This document shows, in pieces, positions 40,172-48,297 of a DNA stretch of 64,000 nt; the first letter of the stretch is position 1; each line of letters opens with the position of its first letter. Source of the stretch: Bradyrhizobium glycinis (GTDB taxonomy: Bacteria > Pseudomonadota > Alphaproteobacteria > Rhizobiales > Xanthobacteraceae); contig NZ_JACCHQ010000022.1 of assembly GCF_016031655.1 (NCBI RefSeq), positions 1 to 64,000 on the forward strand. Direction: 5' to 3'. A model generated the notes under the pieces. That model worked only from the letters and a program-made list of their open reading frames with translations, ran no database searches and was not told where the DNA came from. The translations under genes and the position numbers were made by a program.

Positions 40172-41643
40172 CCGATTTGACATCGCTGACGCTCGCCGAG
40201 GCCCGCAAGGGTCTCGCGGCAAAAACTTTCACGTCGCTCGAGCTGACCGACGCGCATCTTTCCGCGATCGAAGCTGCGCGCGTGCTCAACGCCTTCGTGA
40301 TGGAGACGCCGGACCAGGCGCGCGACATGGCCAAGGCCGTGGACGAGAAGATCGCCAGGGGTGAGGGCGGCCCGCTCGCCGGCATCCCGCTCGGCATCAA
40401 GGACCTGTTCGCGACCAAGGGCGTGCGCACCACGGCTTGCTCGAAGATCCTCGGCAATTTCGTGCCGACCTATGAGTCCACCGTCACCTCGCAGCTCTGG
40501 CGCGACGGCGCGGTGATGCTCGGCAAGCTCAACAATGACGAGTTCGCGATGGGCTCGGCCAACGAGACCTCGTGCTTCGGACCCGTCGGCAATCCCTGGC
40601 GGCGCGAGGGGAGCAACACGACGCTGGTGCCGGGCGGCTCGTCCGGCGGCTCGGCCTCGGCCGTGGCGGCGCTGCTCTGCATGGGCGCGACCGCGACCGA
40701 TACCGGCGGCTCGATCCGCCAGCCGGCCGCGTTTACCGCGACCGTCGGCATCAAGCCGACCTATGGCCGCTGCTCGCGCTGGGGCATCGTCGCCTTTGCC
40801 TCCTCGCTCGACCAGGCAGGTCCGATCGCGCGCAGCGTACGCGATGCCGCGATGCTGCTGCGCTCGATGGCCGGGCACGATCCCAAGGACACGACGTCGG
40901 TCGATATCCCTGTGCCGGATTACGAGGCGGCGATCGGCAAGTCCGTGAAGGGCATGAAGATCGGCATTCCCCGGGAGTATCGTCTCGACGGCATGCCGGC
41001 CGAGATCGAGAAGCTCTGGAGCGAGGGCGCGGCGTGGCTGAAAGCGGCCGGTGCCGAGCTGGTCGAGGTGTCGCTGCCGCACACCAAATACGCGCTGCCG
41101 GCCTATTACATCGTGGCGCCGGCGGAGGCTTCGTCGAATCTCGCGCGCTACGATGGCGTACGCTACGGCCTGCGCGAGCAGGGTAAGAACATCATCGAGC
41201 TCTACGAGAACACCCGCGCCGAAGGCTTTGGGGCAGAGGTGCGCCGCCGCGTCATGATCGGCACCTACGTGCTCTCGGCCGGCTATTACGACGCCTATTA
41301 CCTGCGCGCCCAGAAGGTGCGGACGCTGATCAAGAAGGACTTCGAGGACTGCTTCGCCAAGGGCGTCGACGCGATCCTCACCCCGGCGACGCCGTCGGCG
41401 GCCTTCGGCATCGGCGAGAAGGGCGGCGCCGACCCAGTCGAGATGTATCTCAACGACATCTTCACGGTGACCGTGAACATGGCGGGCCTGCCGGGCATCG
41501 CGGTGCCCGCCGGCAAGGATGCGCAGGGCCTGCCGCTCGGGCTGCAACTGATCGGCCGTCCGTTCGATGAGGAGACGCTGTTCTCGCTCGGCGAGGTGAT
41601 CGAGCAGGCCGCCGGCCGCTTCACGCCCGCGAGGTGGTGGTGA
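40168..41643 (+). CDS. gatA: Asp/Glu-tRNA(Asn/Gln) amidotransferase subunit A
   Basis: This 491-residue subunit hydrolyses glutamine and passes ammonia to GatB. The amidase-signature triad is complete: Lys78 (GIKDLFA), Ser158 (VPGGSSGGSASAV) and Ser182 (TDTGGSIRQPA). The ATG at 40168 overlaps the stop of the preceding small gene, and its own stop overlaps the next small gene by four bases (GTGA). It is thus translated inside a five-gene coupled operon with gatC and gatB. Confidence 0.97.
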   Translation: MTDLTSLTLAEARKGLAAKTFTSLELTDAHLSAIEAARVLNAFVMETPDQARDMAKAVDEKIARGEGGPLAGIPLGIKDLFATKGVRTTACSKILGNFVPTYESTVTSQLWRDGAVMLGKLNNDEFAMGSANETSCFGPVGNPWRREGSNTTLVPGGSSGGSASAVAALLCMGATATDTGGSIRQPAAFTATVGIKPTYGRCSRWGIVAFASSLDQAGPIARSVRDAAMLLRSMAGHDPKDTTSVDIPVPDYEAAIGKSVKGMKIGIPREYRLDGMPAEIEKLWSEGAAWLKAAGAELVEVSLPHTKYALPAYYIVAPAEASSNLARYDGVRYGLREQGKNIIELYENTRAEGFGAEVRRRVMIGTYVLSAGYYDAYYLRAQKVRTLIKKDFEDCFAKGVDAILTPATPSAAFGIGEKGGADPVEMYLNDIFTVTVNMAGLPGIAVPAGKDAQGLPLGLQLIGRPFDEETLFSLGEVIEQAAGRFTPARWW

Positions 41644-41936
41644 ATGTCGTCGATTTCATCGCGAGCCTCGGCGGCGCGGCGCCGGCGCCGGACTTGAGCG
41701 CGCCGCTCGCCGGCCTCTGGTGGGCGGCGAAGGGCGATTGGGACCGCGCGCACACGATCGTTCAGGATGAGAGCAGCCGCGAGGCCGCCTGGGTGCATGC
41801 CTATTTGCACCGTGTCGAAGGCGATCTCGGCAATGCCGGCTACTGGTATCGCCAGGCCGGCCAGCCCGCAGCAAAGGATTCATTGGAAGCGGAGTGGGAG
41901 CGGATCGCTGCCACGCTGCTCGGGAGCAGGACATGA
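41640..41936 (+). CDS. Small conserved protein between gatA and gatB
   Basis: This 98-residue protein begins with a GTG that overlaps the gatA stop (GTGA) and ends with a stop that overlaps the gatB start (ATGA). It looks like a small all-helical protein of the TPR-like kind: GLWWAAKGDWDRAHTIVQDE, then AWVHAYLHRVEGDLGNAGYWYRQ and a final helix. Similar short proteins of unknown function are widely distributed. Its fixed place between gatA and gatB here implies coordinated synthesis with the amidotransferase, but no biochemical role is known to me. Confidence 0.78.
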   Translation: MNVVDFIASLGGAAPAPDLSAPLAGLWWAAKGDWDRAHTIVQDESSREAAWVHAYLHRVEGDLGNAGYWYRQAGQPAAKDSLEAEWERIAATLLGSRT

Positions 41937-43411
41937 GCACGGCCACGCACAAGCTTCTCAAGGGCGCCACCGGCGATTGGGAGATGGTCATCGGCATGGA
42001 GATCCATGCCCAGGTGACCTCGAACTCAAAGCTGTTCTCGGGCGCGTCCACCGCGTTCGGCGGGGAGCCGAACAGCCACGTATCGCTCGTCGACGCCGCG
42101 ATGCCCGGCATGCTGCCCGTCATCAACGAGGAATGCGTCAGACAGGCTGTCCGGACCGGGCTTGGCCTCAACGCGAAGATCAATCTGCGCTCGGTGTTCG
42201 ACCGCAAGAACTATTTCTATCCAGACTCGCCGCAGGGCTACCAGATCAGCCAGTACAAATCGCCGGTGGTGGGCGAGGGCGAGGTGCTGGTCGAGCTCGA
42301 CGGCGGCCGCAGCGTCACCGTCGGCATCGAGCGCCTGCATCTCGAGCAGGATGCCGGCAAGCTGCTGCACGACAGGTCGCCGACCATGTCCAATGTCGAC
42401 CTCAACCGCTGCGGCGTGGCGCTGATGGAGATCGTCTCCAAGCCCGACATCCGCGATGCCGAGCAAGCCAAAGCCTACGTGACCAAGCTGCGCTCGATCC
42501 TGCGCTATCTCGGCACCTGCGACGGCGACATGGAGAAGGGAAGCTTGCGCGCCGACGTCAACGTCTCGGTGCGCAGGCCCGGCGGACCGCTCGGCACCCG
42601 CTGCGAGATCAAGAACATGAACTCGATCAACTTCATCGGCCAGGCGATCGAGTACGAGGCGCGGCGGCAGATCGAAATTCTCGAGGATGGCGGCGAGATC
42701 GACCAGGAGACGCGGCTCTACGACCCTAACAAGGGCGAGACGCGCTCGATGCGGTCCAAGGAAGAGGCGCATGACTACCGCTACTTCCCCGATCCCGACC
42801 TGCTGCCGCTGGAGTTCAGCCAGGCGTTCGTCGACGATCTGAAGGCGAAGCTGCCCGAGCTGCCGGACCAGAAGAAGACGCGCTTCGTCGCCGACTTCGG
42901 CCTGTCGGCCTATGACGCGAGCGTGCTGGTCGCCGAGCGCGAGAGCGCGCTATTCTACGAGACGGTGCTCGACAAGCTGGCGAGCCGCGCCCGCGACGGC
43001 AAGATGGCGGCGAACTGGGTGATCAACGAGCTGTTTGGCCGTCTCAACAAGGAAGGCCGGGATATTACGTCCTCGCCCGTCAATGCCGGGCAGCTGGCTG
43101 CGATCATCGACCTGATCGGCGAGGGCACGATCTCAGGCAAGATCGCCAAGGATCTGTTCGAGATCGTCTGGCAGGAGGGCGGCGATCCCCGCGCGCTGGT
43201 GGAAAGTCGCGGCATGAAGCAGGTCACCGATCTCTCGGCGATCGAAAAGGTTGTCGACGACATCATCGCGGCCAATCCCGACAAGGCGGCGCAGGTGAAG
43301 GACAAGCCGCAGTCGCTCGGCTGGTTCGTCGGCCAGGTGATGAAGGCGTCCGGCGGCAAGGCCAACCCGCAGAGCGTCAACGAGCTGCTCAAGTCCAAGC
43401 TCGGCGTCTAA
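41933..43411 (+). CDS. gatB: Asp/Glu-tRNA(Asn/Gln) amidotransferase subunit B
   Basis: This 492-residue subunit activates Glu-tRNA(Gln)/Asp-tRNA(Asn) and completes the transamidation with ammonia delivered by GatA. The cradle domain starts WEMVIGMEIHAQVTSNSKLF, includes the PDSPQGYQISQYKSP and CDGDMEKGSLRADVNVS motifs, and the C-terminal helical and YqeY tail binds tRNA (QSLGWFVGQVMKASGGKANP). The ATG at 41933 overlaps the stop of the small gene before it. Earlier in-frame codons belong to that overlap and are not used. A stem-loop terminator follows 17 bases after the stop. Confidence 0.97.
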   Translation: MSTATHKLLKGATGDWEMVIGMEIHAQVTSNSKLFSGASTAFGGEPNSHVSLVDAAMPGMLPVINEECVRQAVRTGLGLNAKINLRSVFDRKNYFYPDSPQGYQISQYKSPVVGEGEVLVELDGGRSVTVGIERLHLEQDAGKLLHDRSPTMSNVDLNRCGVALMEIVSKPDIRDAEQAKAYVTKLRSILRYLGTCDGDMEKGSLRADVNVSVRRPGGPLGTRCEIKNMNSINFIGQAIEYEARRQIEILEDGGEIDQETRLYDPNKGETRSMRSKEEAHDYRYFPDPDLLPLEFSQAFVDDLKAKLPELPDQKKTRFVADFGLSAYDASVLVAERESALFYETVLDKLASRARDGKMAANWVINELFGRLNKEGRDITSSPVNAGQLAAIIDLIGEGTISGKIAKDLFEIVWQEGGDPRALVESRGMKQVTDLSAIEKVVDDIIAANPDKAAQVKDKPQSLGWFVGQVMKASGGKANPQSVNELLKSKLGV

Positions 43412-43427
43412 GCCTCACGCATTCGAA

Positions 43428-43455
43428 CGAGGTGACGGACACGTTCGTCACCTCG
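43428..43455 (+). terminator. Stem-loop terminator of the gat operon
   Basis: CGAGGTGACG and CGTCACCTCG form a perfect 10-bp stem with an eight-base loop, 17 bases past gatB. It is followed by CTTTC rather than a long T tract. Confidence 0.7.
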
Positions 43456-43978
43456 CTTTCGGCTCCCGGTGCGACGCTCGCGCGCATCCGCGAACGGCAA
43501 ACTTCATCCCGATCGACGGCGATGCGGCGGCGAATCGCCGCCGCGCGATTCGCCCGAAACGGCGGCTTGAACGCGCTCCGGCGAGTGCCCGCGCCGTTAA
43601 GCATGAAAATATTTTCGTTGCCAAAAATCGCGACTCAGAGTCCGCGAAGCGCTTGCGCGAGGCGATCGCGCGTTGGTCGATGCGCATCGCCGCGTCGATC
43701 GCGCGCGATGCGCGCTTGCGAAAAAATACTTGCTGCATAGTGTTTTCGTGCAATCGCATCGTTCGCGAACGTCGACGATGCGAGCGCTCTGCATGATCGC
43801 AAGTGCATGTCATACGAAGCGCCTGCGTGGCGCCCGCCAAGCGCACGCGCCTTGCTGCGTCAACACTTCTTTAAGCGAGAAGCTGTTTTTTTCTTCGTGT
43901 TGGTGTATTCGGGATGAAGTGCATTCGATCCCCGAGTGCACGCAGCGATTAAAGCCATCTCACACATCGGAGGGCAAC
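43456..43978. other. 523-base gene-free stretch with a GANTC cluster and nested palindromes
   Basis: No credible gene is visible. The left part carries four GANTC sites, the CcrM methylation target in alphaproteobacteria, at 43532, 43547, 43632 and 43638, the last two overlapping as GACTCAGAGTC. There are many GATCGC-rich palindromes, a GCGAATCGC hairpin, and a TTCGCGAA core inside GCATCG...CGATGC around 43756-43781. The right part is less GC-rich and leads into the small lysine-rich gene, so it probably holds that gene's promoter. Confidence 0.6.
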
Positions 43979-44071
43979 ATGGCCAAGAAAGCGAAGAAGG
44001 CGAAGAAAGCGAAGAGCGCAGTGAAGAAGACTGCGAAGAAGACCCGCAAGGTCGCGAAGAAGAAGAAGTAA
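43979..44071 (+). CDS. 30-residue lysine/alanine-rich histone-tail-like protein
   Basis: An ATG preceded by CGGAGGG opens a 30-codon frame that is almost only lysine, alanine, threonine, valine and arginine (MAKKAKKAKKAKSAVKKTAK and on to KKKK), net charge about +17. Such sequences resemble the H1-type tails of bacterial histone-like proteins and the tails of TopA and RNase R in this same window, and would bind DNA or RNA nonspecifically. The strong ribosome-binding site, ATG and TAA make it a real gene rather than chance, but function is inferred from composition only. A stem-loop follows the stop. Confidence 0.7.
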   Translation: MAKKAKKAKKAKSAVKKTAKKTRKVAKKKK

Positions 44072-44086
44072 CTTCGCTTCTGAAGT

Positions 44087-44108
44087 TGCCGGCTCCAGAT
44101 AGCCGGCA
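44087..44108 (+). terminator. Stem-loop after the lysine-rich gene
   Basis: TGCCGGCT and AGCCGGCA form an exact 8-bp stem with a six-base loop 16 bases after the stop. No T tract follows, so termination strength is uncertain. Confidence 0.6.
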
Positions 44109-44549
44109 CGTCATCAGCGCCTCCTAAAGGTTCTGGTCGACGATAGAGGGTGTCGGCGAGACATCAGGTCAACGGTCGGATCGTTCTCTTTCGCGGTCCG
44201 GCAGAAGAAACGAGTTTTCTTCGTTCGGTGCGGTTCTCCTCAAACGGGCTCCGCAATTTCACGACAGGCCTTCGGGCCAAAGTGGAATCTGGTCCTGACG
44301 TGTTCGCCGACGCCCTCGTTCCCTTGACGCCGGGGCATTGCCGGCATTCCTTTTCCCCCGACATTGCTAATCTGATCGACGTCGCCGCGCTGACGTCTTT
44401 GCTCCGTCTGCCAGCAGGCGAGGGGCTGCGCCTTCATTGCACTGTTCGCAAACCGCACCTCCATTTGCGGGGTGCATCGCCCGGCTCCTACGTAGATCCA
44501 GAACGCCGCGGCTTCTCGGGGGGAACGACTGCGGCCGCTGGAATACTGG

Positions 44550-44637
44550 GTCACCCGCCTGCCACCTTCGCCGAAGCTTCCGCAGCCCGACACCGCATGC
44601 CCGGCGAAGCCAAGGCGTAGTGGAGGTCGCGGGTGAC
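44550..44637. repeat. Degenerate palindromic repeat (family F relative) in a gene-free stretch
   Basis: GTCACCCGC and GCGGGTGAC, with GAATACTGG outside the left arm, echo the GAATCACCCGC / GCGGGTGATGAC arms at 9617. The surrounding stretch 44109-44687 shows only overlapping open frames of low-complexity composition in several frames, with no ribosome-binding sites and no family resemblance; I see no gene in it. Confidence 0.55.
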
Positions 44638-44687
44638 GACAGTTGAAGGGGAGGCAACCGCATGACCCGCGCCACCGCGCGCGATGG

Positions 44688-44846
44688 TTATCGATGTCCT
44701 GAAATCCCAGGGTAAACCGAATCTGACCAATGACAGAAGTGCCTGCGAATCAGGGACTTCTTGAATTCTCGGCACAGCACTCGCGCGCCCGCGTTTACGT
44801 CTGCTTCATCGCGATGCTTAAACTGCCATTCAAATTTGCCCGCCAT
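44688..44846 (-). CDS. Possible small hypothetical protein (52 residues)
   Basis: An ATG at 44846, preceded by GGAGG five bases upstream, opens a 52-codon frame on the minus strand with balanced composition: MAGKFEWQFKHRDEADVNAG, then RVLCREFKKSLIRRHFCHW and a short tail. The aromatic and charged pattern looks protein-like, but I know no family and it sits in a gene-poor region, so this is only a candidate. Confidence 0.4.
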   Translation of the reverse strand: MAGKFEWQFKHRDEADVNAGARVLCREFKKSLIRRHFCHWSDSVYPGISGHR

Positions 44847-44984
44847 CATCGCCTCCAACAAGCCGGCAAACGGCGATGGGGAAGAGTTGAACAGTGCACG
44901 ATCCCGGGAAGGGTCATGCACATCAGAGTTGGACGGGAGCCGCGCTCGGGGGACGAGGCGGCATAAGAACAAAGGGGATGCGTG

Positions 44985-45251
44985 ATGTTTCAGGGTACTT
45001 TCGATCTCGAGACGGCAACGCCGGTCGATGCGAGCGCGCTGTCGGACGTGCTGTTCGAGCGCGGGATCTATTGGGCGAGCGGCCGCTCCGGCATCGTCGA
45101 TCTCGTCGCTGCGCACAAATGGTTCAATCTCGCCGCGCTGAAGGGCCGCAAGGACGCCGTGGCGCTGCGCCAGGAAATCGCCGGGCAGATGTCGGACGCC
45201 GAGATCTCCGTCGCGCAGCGTGAGGCGAGAGCCTGGGTCTGTGCGCACTGA
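44985..45251 (+). CDS. Sel1-like repeat small protein
   Basis: The 88-residue product has one Sel1-like/TPR-like helix pair: DLVAAHKWFNLAALKGRKDAVALR, followed by a second helix QMSDAEISVAQREARAWV. Short proteins of this kind are common in Bradyrhizobium-like genomes and usually mediate protein contacts. The ATG at 44985 follows GGGGATG; an in-frame GTG precedes it directly. No partner is evident nearby. Confidence 0.75.
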   Translation: MFQGTFDLETATPVDASALSDVLFERGIYWASGRSGIVDLVAAHKWFNLAALKGRKDAVALRQEIAGQMSDAEISVAQREARAWVCAH

Positions 45252-45344
45252 GGTGAGATTCGCCTCTGACCCGTATTCGCATGGGCAGGCCCGGTTGCGC
45301 TGAAGCAAGTCTCTCCGTCATGCCGCCGCCTAAAATCCGACGGC

Positions 45345-45554
45345 ATGAGCAACCAGGCTACGAATGGACGATGGCTGCCGATTCAGATCGCTCCCGACGA
45401 GTGCGACCTGGAGCTCGGGCGCCTGCACAAAACAGGAATTGTGCCCTGGCCCTTTCCATGCCGGCGCAAGGGCGGCATCTGGTTCAATGTCTGGGCCGAT
45501 GAGGCCGTGCTGATATCGCCCTCGCATTGGCGGGTCTGGCGATCCGGCATTTAG
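45345..45554 (+). CDS. Small hypothetical protein (69 residues)
   Basis: This frame encodes MSNQATNGRWLPIQIAPDEC and ends SHWRVWRSGI, with a cysteine- and aromatic-rich core and WFNVWADEAVLISP near the C-terminus. The pattern WxPI...P.(D/E)CDLE..R suggests a conserved small family, though I cannot name it. The ATG at 45345 is 93 bases after the Sel1-like gene, in the same direction. Confidence 0.55.
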   Translation: MSNQATNGRWLPIQIAPDECDLELGRLHKTGIVPWPFPCRRKGGIWFNVWADEAVLISPSHWRVWRSGI

Positions 45555-45703
45555 GTGGGCGCCCGGCCATACAAGGAGCCGCGAATCACGCGGGGCTCGC
45601 CGCGCTCATCCTTGCGCAGAACCTGCGTATCGGGTTCGCGCCGTCGCTTTCCGCTGAATGCGCGCAGAGACCCTGATCGTGCGTCCGTGATTCTGCTGCC
45701 GGG

Positions 45704-45796
45704 TGGCGGAGAGGGAGGGATTCGAACCCTCGATACAGCTTGAGACCGTATGACGCTTTAGCAAAGCGTTGCCTTCAGCCACTCGGCCACCTCTCC
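45704..45796 (-). tRNA. tRNA-Ser (anticodon GCT)
   Basis: The minus strand reads GGAGAGGTGGCCGAGTGGCT at the 5' end, an anticodon loop with GCT in CGCTTTGCTAAAGCG, a long variable arm (CATACGGTCTCAAGCTGTATC) and a T-loop GGTTCGAATCC. The acceptor stem CCTCTCC-G is followed by an encoded CCA at 45704-45706. The long variable arm and GCT anticodon identify a class II serine tRNA for AGC/AGT codons. It is 93 bases long including CCA. Confidence 0.96.
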
Positions 45797-46550
45797 GGTG
45801 CGAGCCTTATGCATCTATTTGCTCGGGCTGGTCAATTTGGAAGCGCGTGTTTTCGCTCGAATATTCCCAGTGATTTGCGAAACGAGACGGGCTTGCGCTC
45901 CGACGAGGGCATGGCGCTGAATTTGCGAGGAAATTCAGAGATGCAGAGAAGGACTAGCACCCCTGCATCCTGGCTCGCCGAGCTGTTTCGGCCGATCATC
46001 CCGCGGCCGTAACCTCCTTATAGAGAGTGATGGAGAGCGTGACCCGGCGCCCGGGGCATTGCAACGGGCCCGCTTGCGTCGGATTGCGGGGCGGGGGAGG
46101 CGGTCGATGCTTGCCCATGAGTCTCCTTCTGATTCCACGATTCGAGCGCCTCAAAGCTGGTTTAAGGCGAGGTCTCGCGCGCCGCGCCTCATGTGGGGAA
46201 CTTTGATGGCGTTTGGAACCGCCTAGAAAAACACCAACGTCAACAAAGGGTTACGAGAGCGGTTTGATCACATCTACGTGTTATTTGTGCAACACCCATC
46301 GGAAAACACGCTTTACCGGCCCGTTTCGGAGCGTTCTCTTGTTGTGTGTGCAAGGACGTTCGGTAATTGTGACTGAGCGACGGAGGGGGGCATCCCGAGG
46401 TCGTCCCGTTTAGGTCGTTCGCTTAAGTCCCTCGCGTTCATGCGGGTGTGTCCGAAGGCGCGAAGGGGCCCAAAGCGGTGATTTAGAGGGGGTTGGGGAA
46501 TTGGCCGTCCGGTCAGTGACCTTCCCTGAAGAGCAACTTGGAGGTTTAAC
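45797..46550. other. 754-base region between tRNA-Ser and the porin gene
   Basis: No convincing gene is seen. The first half has a few short open frames without support. The second half becomes AT-richer around 46200-46380 and probably contains the porin promoter and a long leader; the sequence just before the porin ATG has a good GGAGG. No sharp -35/-10 pair can be assigned with confidence. Confidence 0.5.
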
Positions 46551-48041
46551 ATGAAGTTGGTTAAGAGCCTTTTGCTCGGCTCAGCGGCGGGTCTGATCGC
46601 CGTGGGCGGAGCACAGGCAGCCGATCTCCCCGTGAAGGCCAAGGCGGTCGAGTACGTGAAGATCTGCTCCCTGTACGGTGCCGGATTCTACTATATCCCG
46701 GGCACTGACACCTGCATCAAGTTCGGCGGCTATGTGCGTGCCGACTTGCTGTTTAACACGAACAGCGACTACGGCATTGGCCAGGGCGCTCCCGCCGGTG
46801 GCAACAACCGTCTGGACAACTACTACCAGACCCGCGCTCGTTTGGACTTCACCATCGATACGCGCACGGCGACCGAATATGGCGTGGTGCGCACTTACGC
46901 CGATACGGTCTTCAGCTGGGATACGCAAAGCGTCACCGGCAGCAACCCGTCGACGATTTCGGGCACGCCTAACACTTCGGCCACGCTCGGTCTGTACCAT
47001 GCGTTCATCCAGTTCGCCGGCTTCACCTTCGGCCGCACGGTCTCGATCTTCGACGCGCCGTGGCAGAGCTATCCGGCTGGCGGTCCCGACTTCCTTCCGG
47101 GCGGCAGCAACAACGTCACCGGTGTGAACCAGGTCGCTTACACGGCTGACTTCGGCCAGGGCATCACCGCTTCGGTCGCGTTGCAGGATCTGACGACCGC
47201 CGCTGGCGGCCAGTCGAACCTCTGGAACGTGTCGTCGGGCACGGCCGCTCAGTTCATCACTGGCGTCTACGGTGCCAACGATTGGGGTGGCACGCGTTCG
47301 CCCGACATCGTCGGTCAGGTTCGCGTCGACCAGGCTTGGGGTCTGGCCCAGTTCTCGGTCGCGGCGCACAACATGCACACCGCCTACTATGGTACGACCG
47401 AGCTGACCGGACACCCCGACGACAAGTGGGGCTGGGCCGTGCAGGGCGCCTTGTCGATCAAGAACATCCCGACCGGCGCGGGTGACTCGATCAACTTGCA
47501 GGCCGTCTACACTGACGGTGCTTCGCGGTACAACTTCCAGAGCTTGTTCCCGCAGGCCATCTTCATCTACGGCGGCAGCAGCATCGCCTATCAGAGCATC
47601 GGCTTCGCCGGTATCGCTGATGGCGTGTTCGGTACCGCCACCGGCATCGACACGGTCAAGACCTGGGGCTTCCGCGGTGGTTATACCCACAACTGGTCTC
47701 CGAACTGGTCGTCGGGCATCTACGGTGCTTATGCATCGCTCCGCTACGGCAACACGGGCAAGGCTCTGATCTGCGCCAACTTCGCTGCTGGTCTGGCGCC
47801 TTCGGCTGGTGCGACCTGTAACCCCGACTTCAACCTCGCGGTTATCGGCGGCAACGTGGTCTGGACTCCGGTCAAGGGCCTCGCCTTCACGGCTGACGTG
47901 AGCTACGTCTGGCTCGACCAGAAGTACTCGGGCACGATCGCGGCTCCGGCGAACCTCACCGTTGCCAAGCCCGCGACCACGTACGAGCTGAAGGATCAGG
48001 GCAACCTCCAGATGCTCCTGCGCGCTCAGCGCAACTTCTAA
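46551..48041 (+). CDS. Outer membrane porin (Porin_2 family)
   Basis: This 496-residue alphaproteobacterial porin has a signal peptide (MKLVKSLLLGSAAGLIAVGG, cleavage at AQA-AD, residue 23). The mature start ADLPVKAKAVEYVKICSLYG and the GFYYIPGTDTCIKFGGYVRAD segment are hallmarks of the RopA/Omp2-like family. The rest alternates short aromatic beta strands and ends LRAQRNF with a terminal phenylalanine, as needed for BAM insertion. It forms a 16-stranded trimeric channel for small solutes. The ribosome-binding site GGAGG is strong, and a rho-independent terminator follows, so it is a single-gene, highly expressed transcript. Confidence 0.95.
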   Translation: MKLVKSLLLGSAAGLIAVGGAQAADLPVKAKAVEYVKICSLYGAGFYYIPGTDTCIKFGGYVRADLLFNTNSDYGIGQGAPAGGNNRLDNYYQTRARLDFTIDTRTATEYGVVRTYADTVFSWDTQSVTGSNPSTISGTPNTSATLGLYHAFIQFAGFTFGRTVSIFDAPWQSYPAGGPDFLPGGSNNVTGVNQVAYTADFGQGITASVALQDLTTAAGGQSNLWNVSSGTAAQFITGVYGANDWGGTRSPDIVGQVRVDQAWGLAQFSVAAHNMHTAYYGTTELTGHPDDKWGWAVQGALSIKNIPTGAGDSINLQAVYTDGASRYNFQSLFPQAIFIYGGSSIAYQSIGFAGIADGVFGTATGIDTVKTWGFRGGYTHNWSPNWSSGIYGAYASLRYGNTGKALICANFAAGLAPSAGATCNPDFNLAVIGGNVVWTPVKGLAFTADVSYVWLDQKYSGTIAAPANLTVAKPATTYELKDQGNLQMLLRAQRNF

Positions 48042-48065
48042 GTTCAGTCCTGAACTGACTTCAAG

Positions 48066-48099
48066 GACCCCCAGCGATTTCGCTGGGGGTCTATTTTTT
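48066..48099 (+). terminator. Rho-independent terminator of the porin gene
   Basis: GACCCCCAGCG, four bases and CGCTGGGGGTC make an 11-bp GC-rich stem, followed by TATTTTTT. It is the clearest intrinsic terminator in the window. Confidence 0.92.
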
Positions 48100-48297
48100 G
48101 CTTGTTACGTGCCATCCTCGCCCCGCGAAGGATCGCGAGCCAAGCGAGTTGGCGTCGCGCGCGAATCGGCAGACGCAGGTCATTTCGTGCCTTGCAGCGA
48201 GACGGTGCAGCCGTTGTTCTCGCCAGCAAAGGCGCCTAGAGTTTTTTCACCAGCTCACGAAAAGACCGACCCTCGTCGGGGTGCAGAACCCAATCAT

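Noticed and set aside
44150..44675. Overlapping open frames on both strands around 44.2-44.7 kb
   Set aside because: No ribosome-binding site, no family resemblance, and part of the stretch is a degenerate palindromic repeat.
45704..45796. tRNA-Ser as attachment site of an integrated element
   Set aside because: I found no integrase gene and no second copy of the tRNA 3' end in the window.
45740..46138. Short open frames downstream of tRNA-Ser
   Set aside because: Low support, overlapping on both strands, and no recognisable protein pattern.
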